Source: Nemertoderma westbladi
Lineage: Eukaryota > Xenacoelomorpha > Nemertodermatida > Nemertodermatidae
Assembly: GCA_032718475.1 (NCBI GenBank)
Contig: JAUCBJ010005408.1
Location: forward strand, 27,570-91,569
Reading direction: 5' to 3'
Length of the DNA stretch: 64,000 bases
The notes beneath the pieces were generated by a model. That model ran no database searches, was not told the DNA's origin, and worked only from the letters and a program-made list of their open reading frames with translations. Of the stretch, positions 1 through 11,445 are shown piece by piece. Both the position numbers and the translations under genes were made by a program. The stretch's first letter is position 1. Every line of letters begins with the position of its first letter.

Positions 1-284
1 GACGACAACTATTTGTATAAATTGACCCACCCCCTAACAGTGTCAATTCGCTAAGGCTCCGCCAACTTCGTGGCTCGCCCCACAGACTCAGGCAGTCAGT
101 ATCAGTATACTCGTGATGATTTAATATATAATTCAAAATGTGTAATTTATACATTTAATTCATTAATAATATTTCGTTTTTTATAAATGACAGAAGGGTT
201 TTACAATTATTGTTGACCCAGACCCACCCCAAATAGTGGCAATACGCAAAAGGATTCACCTATTACGTGGCTATCCCAACGATT
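1..284. repeat. diverged direct duplication, otherwise no gene
   Basis: No gene is seen. Two diverged direct copies of a ~65-bp segment lie at about 13-85 and 203-275; each starts TTGACCCA, has a CACCCC run and ends in a GTGGCT..CCC stretch. The right copy runs into the 21-bp minisatellite. They may be fragments of a dispersed repeat. Confidence 0.4.
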
Positions 285-615
285 GAAACATTGGAACTAA
301 ATTCGTAGCCATTGGAACTAAATTCGCATGCATTAGAACTAAATTCGCATGCATTGTAACTAAATTCGCATGCATTGGAACTAAATTCGCTTCCATTGGA
401 ACTAAATTCGCATGCATTGGAACTAAATTCGCATGCATTGTAACTAAATTCGCATGCATTGGAACTAAATTCGCTTGCATTGGAGCTAAATTCGCATGCA
501 TTGGAACTAAATTCGCATGCATTGTAACTAAATTCGCATGCATTGGAACTAAATTCGCTTGCATTGGAGCTAAATTCGCATGCATTGGAACTAAATTCGC
601 ATCCATTGGAACTAC
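285..615. repeat. 21-bp minisatellite
   Basis: About 15 tandem copies of a 21-bp unit, TTGGAACTAAATTCGCATGCA with few variants. More degenerate units (GGAACTAAGTTCG) continue to about 760. Because 21 is divisible by three, the array gives a spurious minus-strand open frame of seven-residue periods; it is not a gene. Confidence 0.9.
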
Positions 616-764
616 AGTAAGTTCGTTTTGATATTCTGGGATTTGAACTAAGTTCGACTCGATTGGAACTAAGTTCCCTTTGTAAAATTTATTTAGGAAC
701 TAAATTCGTTTCAATTGGAGCTAAGTTCGCCTTTGAAAATGTGCGATTGGAACTAAGTTCGTGC

Positions 765-2020
765 TACCAATGTAAACAGTATAAACTCGATGCTAAATCA
801 GCTGGAGGTGATGCGTCATGGCTAATTATACACTTAGATATGGCCTACATGTCTGCCGGCTATAAGGGAATGTACTGCCTTTAAAACCGGCGCCATAAGA
901 AATCACGATAGCAAAGCATATAACAGTGACGGGCGGTGCCCGTTTGCCGCGCATGTCATCAACAGGCACCGCCAGTTTGCCGGCGTTAAAGGGTTTTAAC
1001 ATCCATTATTAAAGTATTTTACAGTAGCAATGATAAACGGGACAATAGGAACAAAAAAGGTTTGAAATTACAAAAATAAGTATTTGCAATAATTATTTAG
1101 ACCGGTATATCTGCTGATCTAAATAACTGCTGTTTAAATGTGTCTTTATCAGAAGAACGAACACCTCCATAAGAGATCACAAATATTAAAAAATACTAAT
1201 TTTTGTAAATTTAACCATCGTGTTGTTCCGTCTACAGTATAAGGTTTGTTATTTATAATTTTTTTCGTGAAAATTGTTGAAAGGTTTACAACTAGCACTG
1301 ATTTACAGTACAATTTCCTGGAACTGTTCGGCACATAAATACACTAAGGGTCATAACACTGAAATGTTATAGTTTGTAATAACGATATAAAAAAGTCACT
1401 GCTTAAAATGCTAAAAAGGACAATGGAAGAACCGCCTTTCCAATGGTCGTCAGTGAATTGCTGTTTCTAATATGAGATCGAGGTTGACATTGTACCTGAT
1501 TAGAACGAAAACAGGAAGTACATCACTGTAACATCGCTGCCCACCACTGTCGGAGTCCACTTTGTGTAGACCACCACCTGTAGATAGTTGGCTAAGGCTG
1601 ACCAATTCAATTAATCCGTACCCAAGGTAGACGACGTACAGTAGGCCTACAGTGTAGTTGCTAACATGCGACAGTGAGTGACTTGTCATGTCACAATAAT
1701 GATAATGCTTTGGATTGGATACCAAAATGCAGAATATAATGTGTATTAATAGTGGTTAAACATTGTCATTGGATAATATTTTATTGTAGGCCTACAGTTA
1801 TTGCAGTTGTTATACAATTATTATAATTATTTACATTTGGGGTAACGTATATAGCTCTGCTCCGGTACTGCCGTACTAAATTTTAGGGTCATGGCGACCC
1901 TAGCTAACTTTATCATATACTGTATGTAAGAGTAGGCTGTGCATTGTGGAAGTCCTGTAGTAGCAAATTATCATTAGTACTGTAGTAGGCACGGCACAGG
2001 ATTCCTATTTTTGACAGAAA
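765..2020. other. no gene seen
   Basis: AT-rich sequence without convincing coding potential. A short GC-rich block at about 890-1000 holds GCCGGC-type inverted matches. The palindrome GTAGGCCTAC or close forms occur near 1645 and 1785. Confidence 0.4.
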
Positions 2021-2030
2021 GGATCTTGAA

Positions 2031-3038
2031 CAGGGGCGTCACAGCCACCCCTGCACTCCAGGGGGGCGCAGGGCCAGTTGGGGCGCAGCAGATTTTTACA
2101 ACGACGTAGTTTAAATGCTCAGTGAAAAATATAGAAAAAATCTAATAATAAATTAGAAGATTAATCAATTCGACAATTAATTTTTATTACAACAGTACAT
2201 ATGATATTGATATGATATATTTTGTAGCATCGAAAGGGCACAAGTACAACAGTGGTCTGTGGCGTTATTTACCTGTTACCCCAAATCTTCAACCTTAATA
2301 GTGGTTGATTGGTACCGACGGAAAACTGTCCATGCAATTCAAATATGTAACTTTTTTCGCAGTGGAATATCCAGAGCTATGTAGTAACTTTGAAAATTAT
2401 GTTTTTTTTTATGTTGTAGCTTGTGCAGATAGAGTGGGGGAACTTTCGACCCAAATGACAGCTTATTACTCCCAAAAATAAAACAGTGACCTGTTCTATT
2501 GACTAATTGTTTTGGTCAGTGTAACGTTCCACAGTTACCTGCTTCTTTCCTAAAATTGATAATACACCATTGAGACGAAATATTAAATCTATTTAGAAAT
2601 TTTTTTTATTCCTACGCCAAAAACCTAATCTATTTATTTTTCTTTAATTAAAAAAAACACTCCGTTTTAAATATATTGTATTTTCCTACCCAATATTAAA
2701 CATGTATTCCTGAGCATTTCATTTATGTATGAATAGCAAACTTAAGTACTAATATACGTAATATAGTCCATTGTTGCCCAGCTACTTGTGTGAGATAAAA
2801 ATTAGTCTTTCGAACTCCCATACCTCAGATATTTTTCAACGAAATTCAGATTGTGTTACAAATTGTTAGAAATTCAGATTACTTTTTAATGTAAAGGGGT
2901 GGGTGAGACGTGAGGGGGTGTACGCACAAGCCACATTTTGCAGGAAGGCTTGAATGGAAATTTAACTTTTTAATCCACTGTAAGGGGGCGCATGCAAAAT
3001 TTTGCAGGGGGGCGCATTGTCATGTTGCGACGCCACTG
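2031..3038. mobile_element. hAT-like non-autonomous DNA transposon
   Basis: The element begins CAGGGGCGTC and ends GACGCCACTG, an imperfect terminal inverted repeat of the CAG..CTG type known for hAT elements. It is flanked by a perfect 8-bp direct repeat ATCTTGAA (2023-2030 and 3039-3046), the duplication length expected for hAT. No transposase frame is visible, so it is non-autonomous. It carries a copy of the dispersed CTGTAACCTGCTCC-type repeat at about 2430-2560. Confidence 0.8.
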
Positions 3039-3115
3039 ATCTTGAACCACGGCTACAGTATTATAAATATTATATAGCTATTTCAGGCTTACCCATGGCC
3101 TACTATACAGTATAT

Positions 3116-3969
3116 ACGGCCTAACATGTTGTCGATTTGGCCTTAAAAAAACAGGCCAGTTTTTTTTACACTATTTTAATATTTTGATATGGGGAGAGTT
3201 CTATAAATTGCCATTTGCTGCAATTTGGTCAACGGACGTAATTGAAGTCTCTTCGTTAAGCAAGATACTAAATTTTATGGTAGCTAGTGTTTTAGATAGG
3301 TTTAGCTAGTAATTTCGACACTACTGGTTCCGACATCCTACTTCCCTCTATAAATTTTTTGTAGTACGTAGCTAGTTCTTATTACTATTTGTATAGAAAA
3401 TGTTCCAGAACATGTTAGCTATTCATTTTTAAAAAAGTTATGTTCTAGAACAAATATTTTTTGTTCTAGAACATTTTTTAGAAAACAATCTGGATTATAT
3501 TTAAAACGCATGGAATCGTTCTAAAACGTGTTTAAAATCAATAAAAAAAAATTGTGAAAAAAAAATATTGTGAATAAAATTTTAAATTTTGAAAATTTTT
3601 TTTTATTGATTTTAAACACGTTTTAGAACGATTCCCTGCGTTTTAAATAGAATCCAGATTTTTTTCTAAAAAATGTTCTAGAACATAAAATATTTGTTCT
3701 AGAACATAACTTTTTTAAAAATGAATAGCTAACATGTTCTGGAACATTTTCTATACAAATAGTAATAAGAACTAGCTACTACAAAAAATTTATAGAGGGA
3801 AGTAGGATGTCGGAACCAGTAGTGTCGAAATTACTAGCTAAACCTATCTAAAACACTAGCTACCATAAAATTTAGTATCTTGCTTAACGAAGAGACTTCA
3901 ATTACGTCCGTTGACCAAATTGCAGCAAATGGCAATTTATAGAGCCAAATCGACAACATGTTAGGCCGT
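3116..3969. mobile_element. foldback element with ~400-bp inverted arms
   Basis: The sequence from ACGGCCTAACATG at 3116 is repeated as its near-perfect reverse complement up to CATGTTAGGCCGT at 3969, with the centre near 3580. The arms contain several copies of TGTTCTAGAACA-like short palindromes. No coding potential is seen. A related left end (CCATGGCCTACT..ATACGGCCTAACA) occurs again near 38778-38825, so it belongs to a dispersed family. Confidence 0.85.
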
Positions 3970-3989
3970 AGTAAGCCATGGCTTACCGC

Positions 3990-4512
3990 GCGTCTTCAAT
4001 GGTATATTATGAAACACAATATAAATAAAAAGTGAAATAAAACAATTCAAAGCCTAAACAGATATTATATACAAAACCGATACTGTTACAGTATGATAGG
4101 CCTAATGTACTGTAGTTATGACTATTTAAAATGAATATTGGCTGACTTTATATTAATTATAAGTTAACTACAGTATTTTAATAAGTAATTATTATTATTA
4201 TTATAATCATACTCCAATATGTTAAATATATGGGTACATAGAGTAATATATACAAACAACTAAATAAATTAACCGGCATAGAAAAGAGATAAAATTAGGT
4301 AATTACTCACAGAATGAAGAAAAAAAAATATAGTTTAGACAGAGATATAAATATAACTAGTAATGACTGGGACCGCACTCACAAAATCAACATAAGGCAG
4401 AAATCTAAAATAAATATCAATAGCTTTAACTGTACTTGCAAATGCTAAAAGGCTTTTTAATTCGTCATCATCAAACCCCTAAATGGCATTGTCTACAATA
4501 TCCCTGCACACA
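3990..4512. other. no gene seen
   Basis: AT-rich sequence with short TTATTA runs near 4190 and no supported gene. Confidence 0.35.
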
Positions 4513-5430
4513 TCACACATCAGGCACTTGATCAGCAGGAGTCAAATACCAGGTCTTTGTTTTCACATGGGACGCCATTACATCATGGAGATCATGTTGA
4601 GAAACTTTATTGGCAATTCTTCTTAAGTTTCGGCCGGCTATCGAGCGACAATCAGATAAGACAATGTTGGCCAGAAATCTGAGGCAAAGTTTATCATTAC
4701 GTAACATTGCGTTCGCGAAAGTAACGAATCGACTACTTAACATAGTCATAACGTGAGGAAATTTTGTTAAACCTTCTACTATAAAGCAGTGGCTGTTGAA
4801 GGGTAACTTGTAAATAGTACTCACATTGATATTCCATGATGACGCTATTATGCTGGCAGTCACTGGACCAGAGATCCCATAGTGTACCACCGTAGAACCC
4901 AGTGGCGTAAATTCTTTGAAGTTCAAAAATACAAGATGGATCACAATACCAATATTCCTGCCGCAGTGAGCTGAGTTTCCCACTAAATCTCCCGCGCTTA
5001 ATCTGGATATATTTCGAGAAGTTACACTGGAAATGTAGCGTGTTGCCAAGATGGCGCGCAGACTGTACCCACCCATGGCATTTTAATTCCGTTAAGATTA
5101 ATTGTCGCAGTAGGTTCCGTCCAGCGCCGATTGAATGGTATACATTTCGATTTACTCTTAGTAGGATTGGGATCCGTGCTGAATAATAACTATAAGTGTT
5201 ATGGTGTTATTAAATAAGTGTTTCTTCGCGAACTCTTTACAAATTGACACCATCCGTTGTAACCCTATCACTGGAAGGACAAAGGAGAATAATATCATCA
5301 GCGTACACTAATACACCATAAAAGTGGGAACCAATATTGCAGCCTAGCTTAGACTCACGAAGTTTCAAGATAAGCTTGTTTAGAATTACACAAAAAAGTG
5401 TAGGCGAGGAAACTGCGCGGAAATGTGGCA
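4513..5430 (-). pseudogene. decayed non-LTR retrotransposon, RT and C-terminal part
   Basis: Read on the minus strand, 5240-5430 encodes a reverse-transcriptase fragment with the catalytic motif YADDIILL, preceded by a stretch resembling the usual GSHFYGVLV approach to that motif. Further downstream on the minus strand, 5076-4513 is an open stretch with LINE C-terminal features: a CGR..G region, HYG, ASSW, LPF.SH..V and DCRSI.GRN. The YADD box differs from the FADD box of the two other LINE families here, so this is a third family, probably CR1/jockey-like. Frameshifts separate the pieces and no endonuclease domain is visible, so it is a dead fragment. Confidence 0.7.
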
Positions 5431-6662
5431 GACTGGTAGAAATTGAGCTTGGTTAAAAATTATATCGGAAATTTATAATGCACCAAAATGAGTATGCTTA
5501 CGCCGCGAAAGGCATCGTTCCGTAACATTACAGTAACTCGCTTGAATCATTAGAACGGGGTACGTATTAAAAGGTGGAATGACCTCTGTACAGTACTGTA
5601 TAACGATGTATTGTAGAATGACTATATAGAATGGGCTAGAATGACCAATATACAGTAAAGTAGAATGTGCTACAGTAGAATGACCAATAAAATGTAGAAT
5701 GAGCTAGAATGAGTTACTTTTTAATGTGGAATGAATGTCAAGGTAACATACATAAGATAACATACTGTACTTAAACTGACTAATGTTGTGTTATCAGTGT
5801 CTGAATAGCTTGGCACCGCAATATCTCAGCAATTGAATGACGCCATAGGCCTACACACCCGGTAGAGAGTTATCGTGTCATGACCAAGGCGCCTTGATCA
5901 TGACATAACGTGTGGGCTTTGCTTTACCTATAGAACGCCATGAATATAACGGATGGTTAAAAACATGGGGAGTGTGGTCTTCGTGAAGTCGTGCAGGTGG
6001 CAGGAGAGCTGAACTGTAGGCCTACCGACAGACCGTACCGGTACCTTGAAAGTGAAACTAATATTGCCATAGGCCTACACCAGAGTACACCTATTACTTC
6101 CGGTATCGCGGTATGTAGCTAAGTACAGAAGTAGGTACAGTACACCTTGGTACAGTCAGACAGTAGTATATTACCGTTAAATGTGCCATTATAATATTTG
6201 TTTTTGTACAGCAGCGTATTTGCTATTGGCAGGCAGGACTGAAGTCCTGTTTGGGAATTGTGGATTGTACAGCTGTATGAAAGTGCTGTAGTCCTGTAGT
6301 GATTGATTACATCATTACTGCATTATGATTAGGCTAGGCCTATACTTAGATACTTCTAATGCAGTATCGGTGGTAATGTGATCTTTAGTATTTCGGTACC
6401 GGTATACAGGTATAGTCTGCTACTACAGGTAGACATGCTGAGCTGACGGCGACAGGCAGACAGGTACTGTCAACAACTGTACTGACACCGGTACTGTACT
6501 GCTGTACTGTACCGGGACTCTTAAAGCTTAGGCCTACTCAGTCAGTCAGTGGTCAGTAGGCCTACTGCAGTTGTAGTGCTGTTGCTGCAGTGCTGTATTG
6601 CAGTATTGGCATTCAGGCATTGCGATTGTTGAATCAATACTGCAATAGGACAAGACAGCAAG
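5431..6662. other. upstream region of ACSS1, low-complexity
   Basis: No gene seen. Imperfect GTAGAATGA / GCTAGAATGA repeats lie at about 5600-5730. Short TACTGTAC / GTACCGGTAC words and GTAGGCCTAC palindromes are dense in 6000-6560. The ACSS1 promoter presumably lies here, but no core element is recognisable. Confidence 0.35.
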
Positions 6663-7595
6663 ATGATGGCGCATTCACGGGTTCTTCTGATTAGCCCCAC
6701 AGCCAAAACTAACAAACTAATCAATCTTGGATTTAGATCGTTATCGACTTCTCTACACCGCGCTACGGGTAATATTAAGGATCAATTGTGTAGCACGTGG
6801 GTAGACGAATTTGCGTACCTTCCGAAGAAAGCTACTGTAGATTACTCCTCGTTGCACAAATACAGCACAGAACAATCCCCGGAATTCTGGTCGATAATCG
6901 CGAAACACCGACTCACATGGTATAAAGAATTTTCGGAAGTTTTGGATGGCGACTTCCACAGCGGGAAAATCCGTTGGTTTGGCGACGGCGTACTAAACGT
7001 ATCGGTAAACTGCGTGGACCGGCACGCCGCCGCCCACCCCGATCGCGTTGCGCTGATCTGGGAACGGGATGAACCGGGGCAGCAGGTTTACGTGACGTAC
7101 TCGCAACTGCTGACTATGGTCTGTCGGATCGCGAACTCGTTACTCCGACACGGGGGCGGCCGCGGGAAGCCCGTCGCTCTGTACATGCCGGTATCCCCGT
7201 TGTCCGTGGCCACGATGCTAGCGTGCGCGCGCATCGGGGCCCCGCACAGCGTGGTGTTTGCGGGGTTTAGTGCGACGGCTTTGGCGACGAGAATCCGCGA
7301 TTGTGGTGCTGATATCGTAGTGACTACGGACCAGGCCGTGAGGGGCGGTCGGACTCTGGACCTGAAGGATACAGTGAATGCCGCGGTGGCTGAGTGCCCG
7401 TCGGTCCGGAAGATATTCGTTGGGAAGAGGACCGGTGGACCGGTAACGCCCACCGATATGGATGTGAGTCTAGAAGACGAGATGGATATATCCGAGAGTT
7501 ACTGCGAGCCCGAGAGAATGGCCGCCGAAGATCCATTGTTTATATTGTATACCAGCGGATCAACAGGGACTCCCAAAGGAATAGTTCATACCCAG
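6663..7595 (+). CDS. ACSS1: ACSS1-type acetyl-CoA synthetase, exon 1
   Basis: First coding exon (311 codons) of acetyl-CoA synthetase, which converts acetate, ATP and CoA to acetyl-CoA. The first ~35 residues are basic and serine-rich with few acids, fitting a mitochondrial presequence and the ACSS1 rather than the cytosolic ACSS2 form. Family motifs include IRWFGDGVLNVSVNCVDRH, VALIWERDEPG and the phosphate-binding loop TSGSTGTPKG at residues 297-306. The start is the first ATG of an in-frame pair (ATGATGGCG). The exon ends CATACCCAG before GTATAT, just where human ACSS1 reads HTQ followed by AGYL. The body is clearly GC-richer than its flanks. Confidence 0.95.
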
Positions 7596-7969
7596 GTATA
7601 TTATTATTATTAATGTTCTCTCATTCAAGGATATTGGTAATTGAATGTGTCATTTTTTATTCCAGTGAATATATTATTATATATTAAACAAAACCCAAAC
7701 ATTTCGTAACATAGCATTAAACTAAACAATAATTCACTCCAAATTAATAAAAATCTCTAAATTCACACAAAGTGACAAAGTTAAACTAAATATTTATTCA
7801 CAAACCATTAAAATCTATTTTGTATCACCTTACCTACCGGAACTGGTATTATAAATAATGATATTTTTTTTAATTATTATTATTATTGTTATTAATAATA
7901 TTCTTATGATTACAGTCTTTCTAAAGACTCATTAAACTCCTTTCTATCACATTTTTTTCTATTTCTACC

Positions 7970-8660
7970 TAATCCCTAGACGGACTACCTGACCTAATCC
8001 CTCGCCGCCTAGACCGGCTACCTAACCTAATCCCTGTTAATCCAAAGGCCGGATTCCTAACCTAATCCCTAGGCCGGCTATCTAACCTAAACCCCTCGCC
8101 GCATAGGCCGGCTACCTAACCTAATCCCATTTATCCATTTAATGCCTAGGCCGGATATCTAACTTAATCCTATTTATACATTTAATGCAAGGCCGGCTAC
8201 CTAACTTAATCACATTTAATCCCTAGGCCGGCTACCTAACCTAATCCATAGGCCGGCTACCTAACCTAACCCCTCGCCGTCTAGTCCGGCTACCTAACTT
8301 AATACCTGTGAATCCCAAGGCTGGATTTCTAACTTAATCCCGTTTAATCCCTAGGCCGGCTACCTAACCTAATCCCTAGACCGGCTACCTAACCTAATCC
8401 CTAGGCCGGCTATACCAAACCTAATCCCGTTTATCCATTTAATGCAAGGCCGGCTACCTAACTTAATCCCATTTAATCCCTAAGCCGGCTACCTAACCTA
8501 ATCCCTAGGCCGGCTACCTAACCTAATCCCTTTTAATCCCTAGGCCGGCTACCTTACCTAATCCCATTTATCCATTTAATGCAAGGCCGGCTACCTTACC
8601 TAATCCCATTTAATCCATAGGGCGGCTACCTAACCTAATCCCATATAATCCCTAGGCCGG
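7970..8660 (+). repeat. minisatellite of 3' splice-junction copies, left block
   Basis: Roughly 20 units of variable length (often 18-36 bp) built from CCTAGGCCGGCTACCTAACC plus TAATCCCATTTAATC. Each complete unit repeats the true ACSS1 acceptor (CCTAG|GCCGGCTACCTAAC), including about 14 bases of exon 2 coding sequence, and carries a CTAAC branch-point-like word. The block stops at the LINE insertion and resumes at 9561. Confidence 0.9.
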
Positions 8661-9560
8661 AGAATAATGATGATGGGGTGATGATAACTCCACCTACTGG
8701 TTCCAGAAGTCGAGGAAATCCTGCCAAGTACCTAACTGATCTAGACTTTGCTGATGACTTATGAGTACTCTCAGAATCACTAAAGGGAGCCCAATGGCTC
8801 CTCAGCTCATTAGAACATGCTGCTTCTAGTGTTGGTCTTTTTATTAACTCCAGAAAGACCAAAATTTTGACAGTTAACTTTGAAAGTCCTCAGCAAGTCT
8901 GATCGGATGAGCATAAGCTCAAAGGATGGTATGCTTGAGCATGTGGACGACTTCTGTTACCTGGGATCATGGATCCGGAAGTCAGGTGAGGACCTTCGAA
9001 TACGTAAGGGAAAGGCATGGGCAGCCTTGAATAGGCTTTCCAGGATTTGGAAGTCACCGAGAATTAATCGGAAACTTAAGGTCCGATTATTTAGAGCAGC
9101 AGTAGTTCCAGTACTCCTCTATGGGAGTCCATGCTGGGCTCTAACTGCTGAGGACACCAAATCTCTGGATGGCACATTCACAAGAATGCTACGCCGGGTT
9201 CATTGTGTCAAGTACAATGCACACATCTCCAACCAGACACTATATAACATTGGAGGTGTCTCATTGGTTCCCCCAAGCTTGACACTAGAACAAAATCGCC
9301 TCCGCTTTGCAGGACATTGCTTTCGCCGTGAGGACCAGCCAGTGCATAATCTTGTACTTTGGCAGCCTCATGGAGTGAATAAGCATAGTGGACAGCCCAT
9401 GACTTTCTTGAGACGCATCTTAAAGGACACTGGCTTTGAAGATGCGGATGATCTAGCAAAGTTCATGGGTGATAGGGAGTTGTGGCGGTGCAATTTTGTC
9501 GATAAGCCGGCACACATTCTTAAAAATGCAGCTGCAATGCAGCATGCCGATCCTAGTAGT
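8661..9560 (+). mobile_element. 5'-truncated LINE copy (family 1) in ACSS1 intron
   Basis: Corresponds to the 3' third of the full LINE at 16784-20180, from inside the RT (after the FADD box region) to the terminal CCTAGTAGT. The direct repeat AGGCCGG flanks it (8654-8660, 9561-9567), but that sequence also belongs to the array it entered. A stop within the RT tail and a 2-bp deletion near 8898 relative to the other copies make it non-coding. It has the same strand as ACSS1. Confidence 0.9.
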
Positions 9561-9783
9561 AGGCCGGCTACCTAACCTAATCCCTTTTAATCCCTTGGCC
9601 GGCTACCTAACTTAATCCCATTTAATCCCTAGGCCGGCTACCTAACCTAATCCCTTTTAATCCCTAGGCCGGCTACCTAACCTAATCCCTTTTAATCCCT
9701 AGGCCGGCTACCTAACCTAATCCCATTTATCCACTTAATCATCCCTAGGCCGGCTACCTAACCTAATCCCATTTAATCCCTAG
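9561..9783 (+). repeat. minisatellite of 3' splice-junction copies, right block
   Basis: About six further units of CCTAGGCCGGCTACCTAACCTAATCCC with a TTTTAAT or ATTTAAT linker. The last unit passes without a break into ACSS1 exon 2: its TAG is the acceptor and its GCCGGCTACCTAAC is exon sequence. Confidence 0.9.
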
Positions 9784-10917
9784 GCCGGCTACCTAACATA
9801 CGCTTCTCTCTCCCACCAACTTGTATTCGACGTGCGACCTGACCGCGATGTATTCGCGTGCGTGGCCGATATCGGCTGGATTACTGGCCACTCCTACGTC
9901 GTCTACGGTCCGCTCTCAAACGGCGCCACTTCCGTTCTATTCGAGAGCGTGCCAACGTACCCGGACCCCGGTCGCTACTGGGAGACCACACAACGTCTGG
10001 GGGTCACCCAACTGTACGCGGCCCCCACCGCCATACGGCTACTGGTTAAAGCGGGAGATTCCTGGGTGGATAAGTATGATAGATCCTCGTTGCGGGTGCT
10101 GGGATCCGTGGGGGAGCCCATAGACGCGGACGCGTGGAGGTGGTACAACCACGTGGTGGGGGGCGGTCGGTGTGACCTGGTGGACACCTGGTGGCAGACG
10201 GAGACAGGCGGCATCGCTATAGCCCCGCGGCCCTCCGCCCCAGGAGCCTCCATCGTACCGGCGGCTGCTATGCGACCGATGCTCGGGATAGCCGCCTCGC
10301 TAGCGGACCCCTCCACTAGGGAGCCGATAGCGGGGTCGTGCACTAACGGCTCGCCACTGTGCATAGACTCGCCCTGGCCCGGCGTCGCTCGGAGCGTCCA
10401 CGGCTCCCATCAGCGCTACCTCGACACCTACCTGACGGCGTACCCCGGCCGCTACTTCACCGGGGACGGGGCGACGCGCGACGACGACGGTGTCTACCGG
10501 ATCACCGGGAGGATCGACGACGTGTTGAACGTGGCGGGTCGGTTGCTAGGCACCGCGGAGTTGGAGGCCGCGTTGACGCAGTACCCCGGGGTAGCGGAGG
10601 CCGCTACCGTCGGGTTCCCGCACGACGTGAAGGGGGAAGGAATCTATGCGTTTGTTATCCTTAAGGATTCCGTCGAAGTCCCGGATGAGGCGACTATTTC
10701 TCGCGAACTCGCGGCCCTAGTCCGGCGGACCATCGCCGGTTACGCCGTTCCGGATTACATACAACTGGTTCCCGGACTTCCGAAGACGCGTTCCGGGAAG
10801 ATAATGCGTCGGATACTCCGTAAGATCGCCGCCGGCTCCACAGACGATCTCGGTGACGTCAGCACGTTGGCTGATCCCGCGATAGTCCAGGTTATATTGG
10901 ATGGTAGTAAACGATAG
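9784..10917 (+). CDS. ACSS1: ACSS1-type acetyl-CoA synthetase, exon 2
   Basis: Second and last coding exon (377 residues plus stop), giving a 688-residue protein, close to human ACSS1. It starts A-G-Y-L at the conserved HTQAGYL position, so the acceptor at 9783 is well supported. Motifs include ADIGWITGHSYVVYGPL, SVGEP, the ATP-binding DTWWQTETGG (residues 445-454), the GRIDD hinge (553-557) and the acetylatable lysine in PKTRSGK (Lys650). One oddity is that the near-invariant SGHRLGT reads AGRLLGT (10534-10554), which removes the arginine that contacts the acyl-AMP phosphate in bacterial Acs. Either activity is altered or this is a recent change. The rest looks fully constrained. Confidence 0.95.
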   Translation, partial: AGYLTYASLSHQLVFDVRPDRDVFACVADIGWITGHSYVVYGPLSNGATSVLFESVPTYPDPGRYWETTQRLGVTQLYAAPTAIRLLVKAGDSWVDKYDRSSLRVLGSVGEPIDADAWRWYNHVVGGGRCDLVDTWWQTETGGIAIAPRPSAPGASIVPAAAMRPMLGIAASLADPSTREPIAGSCTNGSPLCIDSPWPGVARSVHGSHQRYLDTYLTAYPGRYFTGDGATRDDDGVYRITGRIDDVLNVAGRLLGTAELEAALTQYPGVAEAATVGFPHDVKGEGIYAFVILKDSVEVPDEATISRELAALVRRTIAGYAVPDYIQLVPGLPKTRSGKIMRRILRKIAAGSTDDLGDVSTLADPAIVQVILDGSKR

Positions 10918-10981
10918 TCTATGATTTGGGTTCTGTTTGTTCGTTATGTAGAGTAGTGCTAATTAATAATCATGTAGTTTA

Positions 10982-10987
10982 AATAAA
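10982..10987 (+). terminator. ACSS1 polyadenylation signal
   Basis: Canonical AATAAA 65 bp after the ACSS1 stop codon, in AT-rich sequence. Confidence 0.6.
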
Positions 10988-11445
10988 TTTACCGGTGCCT
11001 CTTTTGTACAAAGTTAATTATGAAACTGATCCAATTTATTAATAATCTCTTTTACTGATGTGTATTCTTTGAGGCTTTGGGTTTGTATGAATTCGAGTTA
11101 CTTAGATTATTTAATTATGTTTAATTAAGTATTCCCATTTACTATTTACTTACGGTTACGGTGTATTTTATATTTTTTTATCAATTCGCTTAGCTTTGTG
11201 TTTTTTTAAAGATTTACTTACTAATTATATTACTTTACGATTAATGATCTAACTATTATATAATAATATACCGGTGTGTATAAAACCACAATATTAGTGC
11301 ACAAGATCATTTATTTTAGTGGATTTATTTGTCTGGACTGGAATATATAAATGCTGCAGTTACTGTTATTCTTAATTAGATTATAATAATGATTATTATT
11401 AATATTTGCTAATGTGTATGTTGAATAAGTTGGTGGTCTAACATA
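10988..11445. other. no gene seen
   Basis: AT-rich intergenic sequence; nothing recognisable. Confidence 0.35.

Larger units (their letters stand above)
7596..9783 (+). other. ACSS1: ACSS1 intron
   Basis: GT..AG intron of about 2.2 kb. The donor is CCCAG|GTATAT and the acceptor ATCCCTAG|GCCGGC. Positions 7596-7970 are AT-rich without features. The rest is a minisatellite derived from the acceptor junction, split by a LINE copy at 8661-9560. Confidence 0.85.

Noticed and set aside
271-606. Minus-strand frame of MHANLVP-type repeats
   Set aside because: It is a direct translation of the 21-bp minisatellite, whose length is a multiple of three.
4513-5076. 187-codon minus-strand frame as an independent gene
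   Set aside because: Its conserved words match the C-terminal region of LINE proteins, and a YADD reverse-transcriptase fragment lies just upstream on the same strand.
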